Part shown: positions 36,414 through 48,305 of the stretch, piece by piece
Numbering within the stretch: the stretch's first letter is position 1
Layout of the letters: each line of letters opens with the position of its first letter
Source: Sinotaia quadrata
Lineage: Eukaryota; Mollusca; Gastropoda; Architaenioglossa; Viviparidae
Assembly (NCBI GenBank): GCA_028829895.1
Contig: CM054184.1
Coordinates: forward strand, 52,772,701 to 52,836,700
DNA: 64,000 nt
Direction of reading: 5' to 3'
Made by a program: the position numbers and the translations under genes
The notes under the pieces: generated by a model
The model's input: only the letters and a program-made list of their open reading frames with translations
What the model was told of the DNA's origin: nothing
The model's database searches: none

Positions 36414-38084
36414 TATGTGTAGACTTCAGACAGAATTCTTTGGAACAGTTCGGGTAGTGTGTATAGAGGCGCACGTTAGCCATTCATCCAAGCAACGCTT
36501 GTGACGAGCATGTGCCTTCAACGGCTTGCAGCGAAACACGTCATGAAATTTAACTGTTGTCTTTTTCATACTCCTACTTACAGTTTCAGTGATGTCCTCG
36601 TAAGCAGAGCAGAGACTATTCATTTGGTTATTTATTGTTAGTGTAGAGACTGCACAAGTGATGACCTGATAAGTCTTGCAGAGACTATTCATTTGGTTAT
36701 TTATTGTTAGTGTAGAGACTGCACAAGTGGTAGACACTTTCTGAACATTTATCCTTAGTAGCATATAAGTGTCTGTTTGATTTGAACTGTATTCGTTCGA
36801 ATGCTATTGTGATTAATACATTTGCTAACTTTTTATTCCTTCTTACGCATACTATTTACGCTGTATGTTTGGAGTAACAGTGGGTGGATGGGAGTTCTTT
36901 AATAAATTGAAGAGGATCGAATAAACCTTTAGTAAGAAGTTCCGCCTGTGAGTAAAAATTGTCTGTAGAACATCTATACATATGTGAGTAAAACGTATTT
37001 GCATTACACTGTATTTCAACCGAATGACATCCGGTTTGCCTCTCTGTAACTTTAATGATTGAGATAAACGGGTTTATGCAACCTTTTCACTTTTATACCA
37101 GTGTATCTTTCACTGATTGAATTTTTACACATTTTACTATTTTAATATTTCTTGAAATGCTACCGGGGCAAAAATTAATAACCTATTTCGAGAGAGACTG
37201 ACAAGCAGCTATGTGACCTGATTGTTAAGTATCTACCTCCCAAACATACAATTAAACTGATTATATTTTATAGTTTTCCCCTTGGAGCCATTATGTGACA
37301 AGTAGCCTCCCCCGGGTAAGTAACTCGCCGCAAGACCTGAAATAAAGCAATTTATCAGCCATTACTCGTCATTTACTTTGTCAGTTTTATTAGCTGAACA
37401 GTTTGTTTTTCTTCTGGTCCAGAAATGCGCGGGACCGTTAATGTTCTTTTCTGATCGTTTTACACGTAACCGTCATGTGAGCTAATCTTTCCTAGCGCTC
37501 TGCATATTGGAATGCGAGTGAAACAGATTTTACCGGTGAAAACTAAATGTTTCACTGTCCTTTTATTGTCATTTAAAGTTTAAATTCTTAACAATTGTAA
37601 AATAAGGTTAAAGAGTTTTGCAAAGAACAGGTCTGCAAATGTACTTGTTCACCCATAACATCTCGGTTTAATTCCAAAGACCATGGATTATGACCTACCG
37701 TACCTCTCTTTAGCCCCCACTCAACCCCCCCCAACCCCCAACCACACAAGGAGGTGACTTTCTACACGGATTAGATAACCCTTCAAATTAGTGCTAAGTA
37801 AAATCTCTAGCAGTTGAACCATAACTCCTCCACTTTATCACGTAGTCGACCTTGATTTTCAGAATTTTCCTCGAAGTAAATGTTGAAAAAATAGCAAAAC
37901 TAAATTGCCTAAATGCTAAAAGAATCTTTAATTTTGGTGCAATTGTTTTAAAACTAAATTAAGTTAGTACAATATACATTCATAATCCGCTTAAGTAGTT
38001 CAATTAAAATATACAAATAGTACTTAACTCTGCTTTAATTGCTCAATTACAATATAAAGTGTATTAGATTCCGCTTTAATACCT
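35766..38084. other. Inter-promoter spacer, left part
   Basis: No gene I can support. It contains a (GT)n run at 36367-36410 and a duplication of about 69 bp at 36611-36735 (agagactattcatttggtta). A C/CCCC patch lies at 37715-37742. Confidence 0.5.
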
Positions 38085-38390
38085 ACATTAAACTATAATT
38101 CAGCATTTACATTCACTTTAATAGTTAGATTAAAATATACAGTCAGTATTTATATCCGCTTTAATAGTTAGATTAAAATATACAACCAGTATTTATTTAT
38201 ATCCGCTTTAATAGTTAAATAAAAATATACAGTCAGTATTTATTTATATCCGTTTTAATAGTTAAATAAAAAATATACAGTCAGTATTTGTTTATATCCG
38301 TTTTAATAGTTAAATAAAAATATACAGTCAGTATTTATTTATATCCGTTTTAATAGTTAGATTAAATGTACAATTATTATTGATATCCGC
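38085..38390. repeat. Degenerate minisatellite of about 45-60 bp
   Basis: The unit contains tatccgctttaatagttaga then ttaaaatatacagtcagtat. Five to six copies with length changes; older pieces extend back to about 37980. Confidence 0.85.
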
Positions 38391-39230
38391 TGAGAGTCAA
38401 GTACTTTCTACGTAATTGAAATAAATGTTCTTGAACATTGCATTAGTACACCCTCGCATGAAGCATCCGAGTTATAACAGGTTCCACTGTATTTGTTCGT
38501 GCTGAGTAGTTTCTCACAGCTACCCTGTCTTCAAGTCAGGAAAGTCAGACTGACTATCCATCTGCCTCTCTGACTTGCAAGAAGAGACATGTAGTATATT
38601 ATGTTTTATTTTATTTTTATTTTGTAATTGCTGAAGACCTAAAATGGGTTAGTGTTCTTGTTTTTCCAGTTCTCGTACTTTTACTAATGTTAACTTTAAT
38701 AAACTCTCTTTATCTTTACAACTTTATTTAAATCTGTTTTATCATTATTATATGATTTCATTCTTGTTTTATTTTAGCAACTTCATTTTTAATAACTGAT
38801 GTTACATACCTTAAATAAATTCTGGTTTTATTTTGTAACTTTATTAAATTATATCATTTCTTTATAACTTTATGACGATTCTCTTTCTACTTTACAGCAT
38901 GCTTAAGACAGAAGATTACAAAATATAATTTCAAATCAAACACACATTTTTATTTTCATTTCTTGTCTTCTGTTTATACAAACCCATATAGTTTTTCCCC
39001 TCCCTCTCTCTTCGATCATAGTCCTTCTTTTATTCCCAAATTTGAAGTGATTATGTTGGTTATCACATTCTTATTCTTGTCCTCATAGTTCGAGACTATA
39101 TTCATTATCATAGTCCTTCCTTTGAACTAACGTTTGAAGTATATACATGTTATTACATATTATGTGGTAGGTAGAACACGGATACACAACGACGACGAAG
39201 ATAATGATGGACAATACATGACTAACATCT
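38391..39230. other. Inter-promoter spacer, unassigned
   Basis: AT-rich, T-rich stretches on the plus strand, and nothing coding. Confidence 0.45.
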
Positions 39231-39366
39231 GCGACAGCATGAGATGACACTATATCATTTATATTTTAATAGAGGACTTTCTTGATGGCAACACAGCGAC
39301 AGCATGAGATGACACCATATCATTTATATTTTAATAGAGGACTTTCCTGATGACAACAGCGACAGC
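39231..39366. repeat. 65-bp direct duplication
   Basis: Two copies of gagatgacac.atatcattt with the following ttaatagaggacttt begin at 39241 and 39306. Confidence 0.9.
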
Positions 39367-40970
39367 GGGCGCACTCATTCTCATTCTCTCTCTTTTTTTC
39401 ATTCTCATCTTCGTCTACATCATCTAATTTCGACCATTCTTCAGCCTTCCCTCTGTTTCTTCCACCCCCTCCGCCCACACATGCCCTAGTGAGCATCCGT
39501 CTCAGCACATAAAACACACTTGTCTGCAACAAGTACAAATCATGGGTAAAACTGGCTATAGCAGTCGGCTCTGCACATGCCTACACATGCATGAGAATAC
39601 ACAGCAGGGTTCAGCAGAAAACACATGGCAGTAATAAGATCCGATTTAATACCTCCCTGGCCACCAAATTACTACCAGTCCCTAAATAATAGATGGCTTC
39701 TCACCCAGAGACCCACATATATCCTTTAATAACATTTAATGCTAGTAATGCTGTCCCTTAAACACTGAAGAAATCAAACTAATCTGATATGTTGAGAAAT
39801 CGGATACCTTTATATACGACCGTTTCTAAGTCTATCAACGACTACCATTCTCTAACAGAATTTAACATGCACCTCTCAATGCACCAGAACAATATACCCA
39901 TTATCAAACAAGGTACAATATAGATAACAATAACACAGGATTAATACTTCAAAACAGCCACAATCAAGAGATAAAAGAGAAAAATAGAAGAAATGAGTCC
40001 TTAGATTTATTCACCCAGCTTATAGGATCAAATAATTAAATTAAATAGCCAACCAACAAACTTTATGACTCAGGAAAACACGACTAAACTGAATGCAAAG
40101 CAACAACCAAACCTGAATATCTGCTCAAAGTCGGGCACCAACAAATGTTTGCTGCATACCTAGTCAGACGAGACAACATGTAAACAAGAGAAACGCTTGC
40201 CAGTCAGCGTCTCCCTTGACCTGACTAAAATTAGCACTTCCTAGCCCATCCACTATGGCTGCAAACTATCTTTTGCCCAAACCTCAGTAATGAACTAGCG
40301 CTAACAAGGAATTCCAAATTCCTAAACCTGCCTTGCCTACTAGCAGAGCACAGCGAAACTCAATAAACAAAGATACAGAAATTAAACTACAAACTGTATT
40401 GCCATACGTACGTTTTCTTACTTATAACAACATAAGTATTGCGACAAAATTTACATTACAATACCTATGTAGTAACACCACACAACAAAATAAATGTTCA
40501 CCCGAATTTAGCACAATTCGAAGAAAACATCTGAACATACTACATATTATTTCTTTTAAAAATAACTTGAACACTATATTCAACATTAATACGACTTCCT
40601 AATGCTGCACATATATCATTCTATCCTAGCAAAAATTCCAACTAAAATATTAAAATAAAAATACACATTAAAATTAGAATCATCTGCACAAGCATCTAGT
40701 ACTAAAATGTTACATCTTGCAAGTGTGTTTATAATAGTGTCTTTCAGATAAAACAAATATTTTTGACACATGTCTTCCTCTTGCATTCTTCTTCTTCTTT
40801 CTTAAAAACAGGTCAGGTAATGCCGTCCATACCGTTAACGTTTCACATGACAAAGTTTCAGATTTATCAAGAAGTTGGTCAGCTGTGTGGAAAACAGACA
40901 TCTTTGGCTGTCCCCAACCTCCTTGTTGCCGTTGGTGAAGGCTGGTGTCCCTCATGCCGCGATGGTCTTC
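39367..40970. other. Inter-promoter spacer, unassigned
   Basis: Less AT-rich around 39360-39500 and 40800-40970. I recognise no gene or element. Confidence 0.45.
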
Positions 40971-41425
40971 AGTAAACTGCCACTGCCATGCTGTGTGTTG
41001 TCAGTGCCATGTCGGCTGCCACTGCAGTGCTGTGCGTTGTCAGTGCCATGTTGGCTGCCAATGCCGTGCCTCTCTGCAGTGTTGATGTTTAATGGCTGCC
41101 GTCCGTACTCTGCAGTCCCTCTCATCAGTTGAGCCAGTAAGTGTTGTTTGGCCGTTCCTCGCATCCTTTGAACCCATCCTGCTCTCAGAGCCAGTAAATG
41201 TTGTTTGGCCGTTCCTCGCATCCTTTGAACCCATCCTGCTCTCAGAGCCAGTAAATGTTGTTTGGCCGTTCTTCGCATCCTTTGAACCCATCCTGCTCTC
41301 AGAGCCAGTAAATGTTGTTTGGCCGTTCCTCGCATCCTTTGAACCCATCCTGCTCTCAGAGCCAGTAAATGTTGTTTGGCCGTTCCTCGCATCCTTTGAA
41401 CCCATCCTGCTCTCAGCGCCAATTT
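40971..41425. repeat. 57-bp minisatellite preceded by short GC-rich repeats
   Basis: Five copies of a 57-bp unit (gagccagtaaatgttgtttg, gccgttcctcgcatcctttg, aacccatcctgctctca) lie at about 41131-41420. Before them ctgccactgc.tgctgtg and gtcagtgccatg recur at 40978-41070. The unit is 19 codons, so frames on both strands stay open, which creates ORFs of 121-156 codons. Confidence 0.93.
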
Positions 41426-42001
41426 GTGATGGGGTGTGGCAAAGCGTTGCTTGTGTTGTGTTTGTTATGTGTCACCCCATAATATTACTACACTAAATAC
41501 ACTTGCTTACCATATAATTTACAAGATAAATTATCAAATAAAATAAATGATTATATTCCTGTGACAGGGGGAAGCCATGTTCACACACATAAATCATACA
41601 GTGCAGTAAGAAAATAATATAAATCAGCATACAAACTACAAACTACAACCCACTTCCTATTTGAATCATAAATATCAACTTTAGTTAATAAATTATATAA
41701 ATACAAACTACAACCCACTTCCTATTTGAATACATAAATATCAACTTTAGTTAATAAATTATATAAATACAAAATACAACCCACTTCCTATTTGAATACA
41801 TAAATATCAACTTTAGTTAATAAATTAATAACCTAGTATATGATGATTAAAAATGTACACACTAACACAGCATTACACATTAACTACAGCAGATGCAATA
41901 CCATGCCACACGATTCAAAACAAAGTGAGTGGTTGTGACCTAATTTGCCTCCAGGAATGGTTTTACTTGTAAAACAAAATAAGCAATGTACACACACCCA
42001 C

Positions 42002-42072
<71 letters not shown>

Positions 42073-42130
42073 CACACACTCACACCAAGCACTATACACA
42101 CGTACGCACAGTATTCCACACATATATTAC
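41426..42130. repeat. Dispersed repeat family D5, copy 2, with internal triplication and CA tract
   Basis: This matches 21981-22420 (ataatttac.aaataaatta, cacttcctatttgaat). A 65-66-bp segment with caactttagttaataaatta is present three times (41645, 41710, 41776). A pure (CA)n run lies at about 42005-42070. Confidence 0.75.
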
Positions 42131-42450
42131 AGCTAAATTCCTGAGAGTTATGGGATTAAATCTGAAAACAACCCAGCGTCTCTATTGGCACACTACAGGA
42201 AATGCGTTCTCACACACAATAAATCATTAAACATAGGAAAAGAACAGCATCAGTCATCATAATGAAATACATCAATAACAAATATAAAGTATTCCTGTTC
42301 TAAACCTACCATATTCTAATATAATGCCAGAGTACATCAAATGATGCACATGTGTAAAAGTGTCTACTCGAACACAGGACAGCACGTGAGCTAACTTGCA
42401 ATCATATCAGTGTATAGCATGGTTTGAAGGAAACCAGCCAACAATCATAG
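42131..42450. other. Inter-promoter spacer, unassigned
   Basis: I see nothing in it. Confidence 0.4.
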
Positions 42451-42606
42451 AATCGATCTGTCAAGGCGCTTGGTACAAATTAATTGCGCCCGCTAACGCA
42501 CTACACGTCAAGGTGCTTGGTACAAATTAATTGCGCCCGCTAACGCACTACATGTCAGGCGCTTGATACAAATTAATAGCGCCCGCTAAAGCACTACACG
42601 TCAAGG
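42451..42606. repeat. 47-bp tandem repeat, 3 copies
   Basis: The unit is tcaaggcgcttggtacaaat followed by taattgcgcccgctaacgcactaca. It is more GC-rich than the surroundings. Confidence 0.9.
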
Positions 42607-44215
42607 CATGGAAAGAACCACTGTACTCAGGCGGGCAGAAAACAGACTACACAATGCTTAGCTCAGTCTACTACGCAGTTGTTTTCTTGTCGTCAACATT
42701 ATTTTCGATCATCATATCCTTATCTTGCACTAAAGCTTTAAGATTGTGTTCATTATCATAATCCCTTCTATTCTTTATCGATGTCCTCGGTCACTAAAAT
42801 TTGAAAACTGTTTTCATTATCATATCATAGTTCATCCCTTCCTGTACTTACATTCAAAAATTGTATTGATTTTCTGCACTGACGTTTGAAGTCTGTTCAA
42901 ATCATTGTCTAGTCCTTCTGCATCTAATTTTAGTGCAGCAACATCAGAAACAAATCAAAATCCAAAGTTGTAAATAACGCCGACGAATATGATACTCTGG
43001 TGACGTCAATGACGTCAAGGTCCGCAAACACACGTAATCTTTTATCACTGCACTCAAAGACTTTTCAAGTTCACTTTTTGGATAAGTGGCATGTGTTTTG
43101 ACATGTGGGAATGGAAAGTGTGAGAAAATCATGCATAATATTAACAACAGGTTAGTTCTAGCTGTATTATGTACTTCCCTTGATTAAGAAAGAGGGAAAG
43201 ATGAGGGAAACCCCAAGAATGAAAACCGGTGTACATCTCCAACACTAGTTAACCTGGACGGTCTGATCTGGTATAGAATCAAGTTACGTTTTCTCTATCA
43301 TAAGTGGAATGATTGTGGGTTTCGATTTTCTTAGTATGATGATGATGATGATGATGTAAGCACTAATATGATTTTGATCAGATAATAAATAATATTCATT
43401 GTGCATGGGATTCTTGAACATCTATCTTTGTGTATGCATGCGCATGTGCGTGTGTATAAGTATAAAAATATATGCAGTCGTTAGCTTCAACGTATTAGTA
43501 ACGTATTCACAAACAGTAAGTGGAATGCTAAATAGAAACACATTCTTTCAGTGGTACTAATTTTGCAACATGCTCGAATTATTGTACGAAATTCGAAGGA
43601 AAATTAATTCAATCTAAGTAGTGCATCTTTCTATTGCGTGTTACAATAAGAGTTCATTGGCTCTCTCAGTATTACGTCACGCAACAAGAAGTAAGGGGTC
43701 GCCAAGACCTGGAGCCTATTTATAGACGACAAAAATGATAAGAGTACAGTAAAGTAATATCAATTCATGAACAACAATCATTTCATGCGCAAGTTCATGG
43801 CGTGCGCATGCAGACACGTGACACGTGTCAGATATCTAAGGAACAGTTACTATTTGTGACACTAAACGTCTAATCAGCACGGTTTGCAAATTAAAAATAG
43901 GAAATAAGAACGCAAATGTTAGTATTTGGGGGTAAAAGTGTCCAAATGAGTACACATAGCAATGATAAGAACTTGTATATGTATAAGAAAAACGTAAGCA
44001 TATAAACACGAAGCATATAATGCTGTGGTTCATGTCGTGTTCATCAATAGGCATTAACAAGTTGTTGTTTGTTTTTAAATTCGTGACAGTTGGTTTGCTC
44101 GTTTGTAAAATCTATAAATTAATTTAAAGAATATAACCCTGCATCCATCTCTTACCGCTGTAGTTCTTACGCTCTTTACTGGACTGAACAAAATAAACTT
44201 TCATTGTTAGTTAAC
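42607..44215. other. Inter-promoter spacer, unassigned
   Basis: It contains two close CRE-like palindromes (gtgacgtcaatgacgtcaag, 43001-43020), a (GAT)n run at 43338-43356, and a GCGCATGC-rich patch near 43800. No gene is supported. Confidence 0.45.
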
Positions 44216-44224
44216 ACATTTCAA

Positions 44225-44350
44225 CAGATATGCGTGTGCATATGTGTATGTTTGTATGTATGTATGTGTGTGTGTTTGTGTGTGTGTGTGTATGTGTGTA
44301 TGTGTGTGTGTTTGTGTGTGTGTGTATGTGTGTGTGTATATGTGTGTGTT

Positions 44351-44385
<35 letters not shown>

Positions 44386-44412
44386 ATGTGTGTGTGTATG
44401 TGTGTTATTATA
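44225..44412. repeat. TG/TATG microsatellite
   Basis: A (TG)n run interrupted by TATG and TTTG. The many open frames across it are periodicity artefacts. Confidence 0.97.
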
Positions 44413-44594
44413 TGTCTTTTGAGAGATTGAGATGTGTGGGCTATCACCTTTGACCTATGAATAAATAACACTGGGGATCTACTGATAATGCGAATACTAA
44501 TAAGAAGTCCGAGACAAATGGTCATTTCCGTCCTCATGCACACAAATGCGTAGAGGACATGTTTACAATGTCCATACACCATGCAAACCAAGTG

Positions 44595-45210
44595 AGCAAC
44601 ATGCTACGATCACTCAACCCAAATTTAGCACTAAGATGTCAACATGCTACGATCGCTCAACCCAAATTTAGCACTAAGATGTCGCTCCACTACGATCACT
44701 CAGCCCAAATTTAGCACTAAGATGTCGCTCCACTACGATCACTCAACCCAAATTTAGCACTAAGATGTCGCTCCACTACGATCACTCAACCCAAATTTAG
44801 CACTAAGATGTCAACATGCTACGATCACTCAACCCAAATTTAGCACTAAGATGTCAACATGCTACGATCACTCAACCCAAATTTAGCACTAAGATGTCGC
44901 TCCACTACGATCGCTCAACCCAAATTTAGCACTAAGATGTCAACATGCTACGATCACTCAACCCAAATTTAGCACTAAGATGTCGCTCCACTACGATCGC
45001 TCAACCCAAATTTAGCACTAAGATGTCAACATGCTACGATCACTCAACCCAAATTTAGCACTAAGATGTCGCTCCACTACGATCGCTCAACCCAAATTTA
45101 GCACTAAGATGTCAACATGCTACGATCACTCAACCCAAATTTAGCACTAAGATGTCGCTCCACTACGATCGCTCAACCCAAATTTAGCACTAAGATGTCG
45201 CTCCACTACG
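44595..45210. repeat. 43-bp minisatellite with two alternating unit types, abutting promoter B
   Basis: About 14 copies share ctcaacccaaatttagcact followed by aagatgtc. The linker is either aacatgctacgatca or gctccactacgatcg. The two types are intermixed rather than grouped. The array stops at cactacgatcacg, just before the gene B promoter. Confidence 0.95.
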
Positions 45211-45330
45211 ATCACGCCCTTTCTGGAGTTCCATTTTATAGCAGTGTGAAATATGTCCATGTCATGTTTTTCTATTGGTTAAGAACTAGATCAAGGAAGT
45301 ATTTAACGAAAGCGGCGGAAACCGGAAGCG
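45211..45330 (+). promoter_or_regulatory. Probable gene B promoter with inverted CCAAT and ETS-like sites
   Basis: ATTGG at 45274-45278 lies in ctattggttaagaact, followed by tcaaggaagta and then gcggaaaccggaagcgccc. The sequence becomes GC- and CpG-richer than the neighbourhood. The first part aligns with the gene A promoter. A tttata at 45235-45240 is too far upstream to act clearly as a TATA box. The start site is not determined. Confidence 0.68.
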
Positions 45331-45425
45331 CCCCTTACATTAGCAAGCGACACGCCATTCCAGTCGTTGCCGTCTGCAATGTTACGTGCCGCGCGTGACG
45401 ATAGCAAATAACTGAAGGAAGAAAG
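45331..45425 (+). other. Gene B exon 0 (5'UTR), approximate start
   Basis: A CpG-rich stretch (gttacgtgccgcgcgtgacg) ends in caaataactgaaggaagaaa and g before gtaaaa (GT at 45426-45427). The end aligns with gene A exon 0 and its donor. There is no ATG in the last 40 bp. The 5' boundary is arbitrary. Confidence 0.68.
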
Positions 45426-45449
45426 GTAAAAACATTAACGTTATTTGTG

Positions 45450-45725
45450 TATTTAGAATGGCTGGCATTTCATTGCTTTAATAATGACACACGTGGTTTA
45501 TGAGCATTATAGGTGTGTTTTGACTGGCTGGCATTTCATTGCTTTAATAATGACACACGTGGTTTATGAGCATTATAGGTGTGTTTTGACTGGCTGGCAT
45601 TTCATTGTTTTAATAATGACACACGTGGTTTATGAGCATTATAGGTGTGTTTAGACTGGCTGGCATTTCATTGCTTTAATAATGAAACACGTGGTTTATG
45701 AGCATTATAGGTTGAGTGGCTCGCA
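45450..45725 (+). repeat. 65-bp minisatellite, 4 copies plus decayed units, shared with gene A
   Basis: The unit is gactggctggcatttcattg, ctttaataatgacacacgtg, gtttatgagcattataggtg, tgttt. It starts about 30 bp after the first donor; decayed units continue to about 46010. It is homologous to the 66-bp array of gene A intron 0 (35101-35400). Confidence 0.93.
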
Positions 45726-46099
45726 TTGAAAATCTTTAATGCTGACACACGTTGTTCACAGACATTACTTGTCAGACTGGCTCGCACTTCAAAACTTTAA
45801 AAATAACACTTATATATTATATAAGGAACATAATGTATTATCATAGATTATCTCGTACTTCATTACCTTAATAATAGCTTATGAAAGTCATTTGTGTCAC
45901 TTCATAATTTTAATACTGCTGCGATTATTATAGCTGACGAAATTTTATCTTGAGACTGGTTCCAGTTCATAACTTTAATCATAGTAATGAAACGCGCAGT
46001 TCTCGCTGCCATCGGTCTCAGTCGAGAGAAATGTCGCTTTTCTTTAATGCCGCTCCATCCGGGTCTTTAGGAGTGCTTTTAAAAATTATTTCTAAAATT

Positions 46100-46370
46100 T
46101 ATTAACAATATGTTTTGTTTTCAAAGAGTCTTTTTAATCATTTCAAACGATTTGTATTATTTTCAAAGGTTACGTTCTAACGACACATTTTGTTCTTAAA
46201 GAGTACTTGTATGTAATTTCTAACGACACGTTTTGTTCTTAAAGAGTACTTTGTAATTTCTAACGACACGTTTTGTTCTTAAAGAGTACTTTGTAATTTC
46301 TAACGACACGTTTTGTTCTTAAAGAGTACTTTGTAATTTCTAACGATGTATTTTGTTTTAAATGTGCTAC
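46100..46370 (+). repeat. 40-bp minisatellite, shared with gene A
   Basis: The unit is taacgacacgttttgttctt followed by aaagagtactttgtaatttc, four good copies. Related sequence resumes at 48262-48300 and 50559-50880. Those pieces plus this block look like one array cut by later insertions. Confidence 0.9.
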
Positions 46371-46747
46371 TCAGTTATTTCTACCGATTGTTGGTACCCT
46401 GTAAAGATGGACAATACGAATTACATGACAACTGAGGTCAATCGCTCCAGTGGCTCGTTCGCCCCAAGAGGAAGGAATTCCTCACATATAGAGACAGACA
46501 ATAGACACAATAGACACAATAGACATACACAATGACTACAATTGACGGATTTTACACGAAATGGAGATGATAAGAAATGACACGACAGGTGAAAATTAAC
46601 AAATATAAAAGAAAAATAAACAATAAAATATAATAAACAATAATCATTTACAAATCCACATTACAATTCTTATTCCTCTGACCAAGTCTATAAATTGTCT
46701 TCTAGGTTCTTGATTATCAAAATGTTCACACAAAGTTATGTTTTTAC
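46371..46747. other. Gene B 5'UTR intron, inserted sequence
   Basis: It follows the broken 40-bp array. It contains a short agacacaat repeat at 46500-46530. I found no clean target-site duplication for this insertion, which would span about 46395-48260. Confidence 0.4.
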
Positions 46748-46965
46748 ATGGCCTCAGTTTCCACACTCTTTGCCAATGTACTGATTTTACTTAGCTACAT
46801 GGCCTCAGTTTCCACACTCTTTGCCAATGTACTGATTTTACTTAGCTACATGGCCTCAGTTTCCACACTCTTTGCCAATGTACTGATTTTACTTGGCTAC
46901 ATGGCCTCAGTTTCCACACTCTTTGCCAATGTACTGATTTTACTTGGCTACACTGGTGAAGTCTC
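46748..46965. repeat. 51-bp minisatellite, 4 copies
   Basis: The unit is ctacatggcctcagtttcca, cactctttgccaatgtactg, attttacttag. It is 17 codons long, hence an open plus-strand frame. Confidence 0.93.
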
Positions 46966-47004
46966 AGCGCAGTCACTGGTGCCCTTAGCAGACTGAGTTT
47001 AGAT

Positions 47005-47199
47005 CAGGGGTGCCCAAACAGCGGCTTGCAGGCTGCATGCAGCCCGACACAGGGCTCTATGCAGCCCTCGGAGGACTTTATTTAATTATTTTTGTTGTTT
47101 CTTTCTATTGAGCCATCCATGTGCAATCTGACTTGCGGCCCTCCACGCACTATTAATTGGAAATTTGGCTCTCTGGCCTAAAACGTTTGCGCACCCCTG
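47005..47199. mobile_element. hAT-type MITE with 8-bp target-site duplication
   Basis: The terminal inverted repeats are caggggtgcccaaac and gtttgcgcacccctg (two mismatches). Flanks are gtttagat (46997-47004) and gtctagat (47200-47207), an 8-bp duplication with one change. The interior has gcagcc / gcggccctc motifs. CAGGGGTG ends, 8-bp duplications and a 195-bp size fit a non-autonomous hAT element. There is no transposase. Confidence 0.9.
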
Positions 47200-48261
47200 G
47201 TCTAGATAGACTCCTAGGTTCAAGAGACGTAGTATGGTGGTCGTACAAATCAAAAACTGATGCACTCCAGCAATATGATGCTGCAAAACAAGAAGTTAAG
47301 ATGTGATGAGACCAAACACACCTGACCCTGCAATTAATAAATGCAGTGATCAGAGACTGCTAATGTTAACTAAATGGTGCTCCTTATGTAAAGGCTAAAT
47401 TAATAAATGCAGTGATCAGAGACTGCTAATGTTAACTAAATGGTGCTCTTTATAGAAATGCTGAATCATCTTCTCTGAGCACAATTTCACTACCCTGAAA
47501 TAAAACTGTAAATTAATTATACACGACAAATTGTCATAATTATACTTTACACAAAATTATTAATAATACAATATTATAAAAGTAATCTGCAACAACAGCC
47601 TTTGGATTTCCTTAAAAATCTCTTAGCTCTCTTTTAAAGCCTTTTGGCTAGGCATTCATACAGACCTCCATTGCTTAGGAATCTGGGCTTCTTGCCACAC
47701 ACTTGGGCATGTGTTTTGGAGTAAGAAACAGCACGTGGATTGGGTTTACTCCCCTATTTAAAGGCTCTTCAGTGACCTAAGGGGCAAGGCCGCATCTCAT
47801 GCTCATTCATTCACAACTTCACATGTACAGTTAACAACTAACTTCCCAGAGGGTCTTTTACTTAAACATTCCAACGTCAGAGACACCTCTACCCACCCTT
47901 TCATTTTCACTGACAACTATTTACACCTTCGCAAGTTTACTACACTGGCACCAAACTCTAGGGTTCACGGTCAAGGTTATCTTCCTCTACATCTAGTGTT
48001 TACTACACTTGACTGGTCGGATTTGCTGGGGAAAAATACATTTAATTTAACTATCCCAATCTTGTGACCTATTAAGTGTGACGCAATAGCTACGTCAGAC
48101 ATGTATCTAAATTTTATTTCTTGTACATTTCTTACATCTAAATTTTATTCTTTCCATATTTCTTTTTTTTTTTTTTTTTATATAAAATATTTATTGATGG
48201 GATTCGGGCGAGATTTATAAATATCCTGACATCAGTTTCAAAATAGTTAAAAAAAAAAAAA
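47200..48261. repeat. Gene B 5'UTR intron with a 66-bp duplication
   Basis: aattaataaatgcagtgatc and its following 46 bp occur at 47332 and 47398. The rest to 48261 is unassigned, with poly-T (48163-48179) and poly-A (48250-48261) runs that may be retrotransposition tails. Confidence 0.6.
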
Positions 48262-48305
48262 TAAAGATCTATTTTGTTTCTAAAGAGTGCTTTTTTCATT
48301 ATGTC

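Noticed and set aside
40952..41496. Overlapping frames of 121-156 codons on both strands
   Set aside because: A 57-bp repeat keeps several frames open at once. Openness on both strands together indicates period, not selection.
41884..44591. Cys/Val and Thr/His repeat frames
   Set aside because: They are translations of CA/TG microsatellites in all frames.
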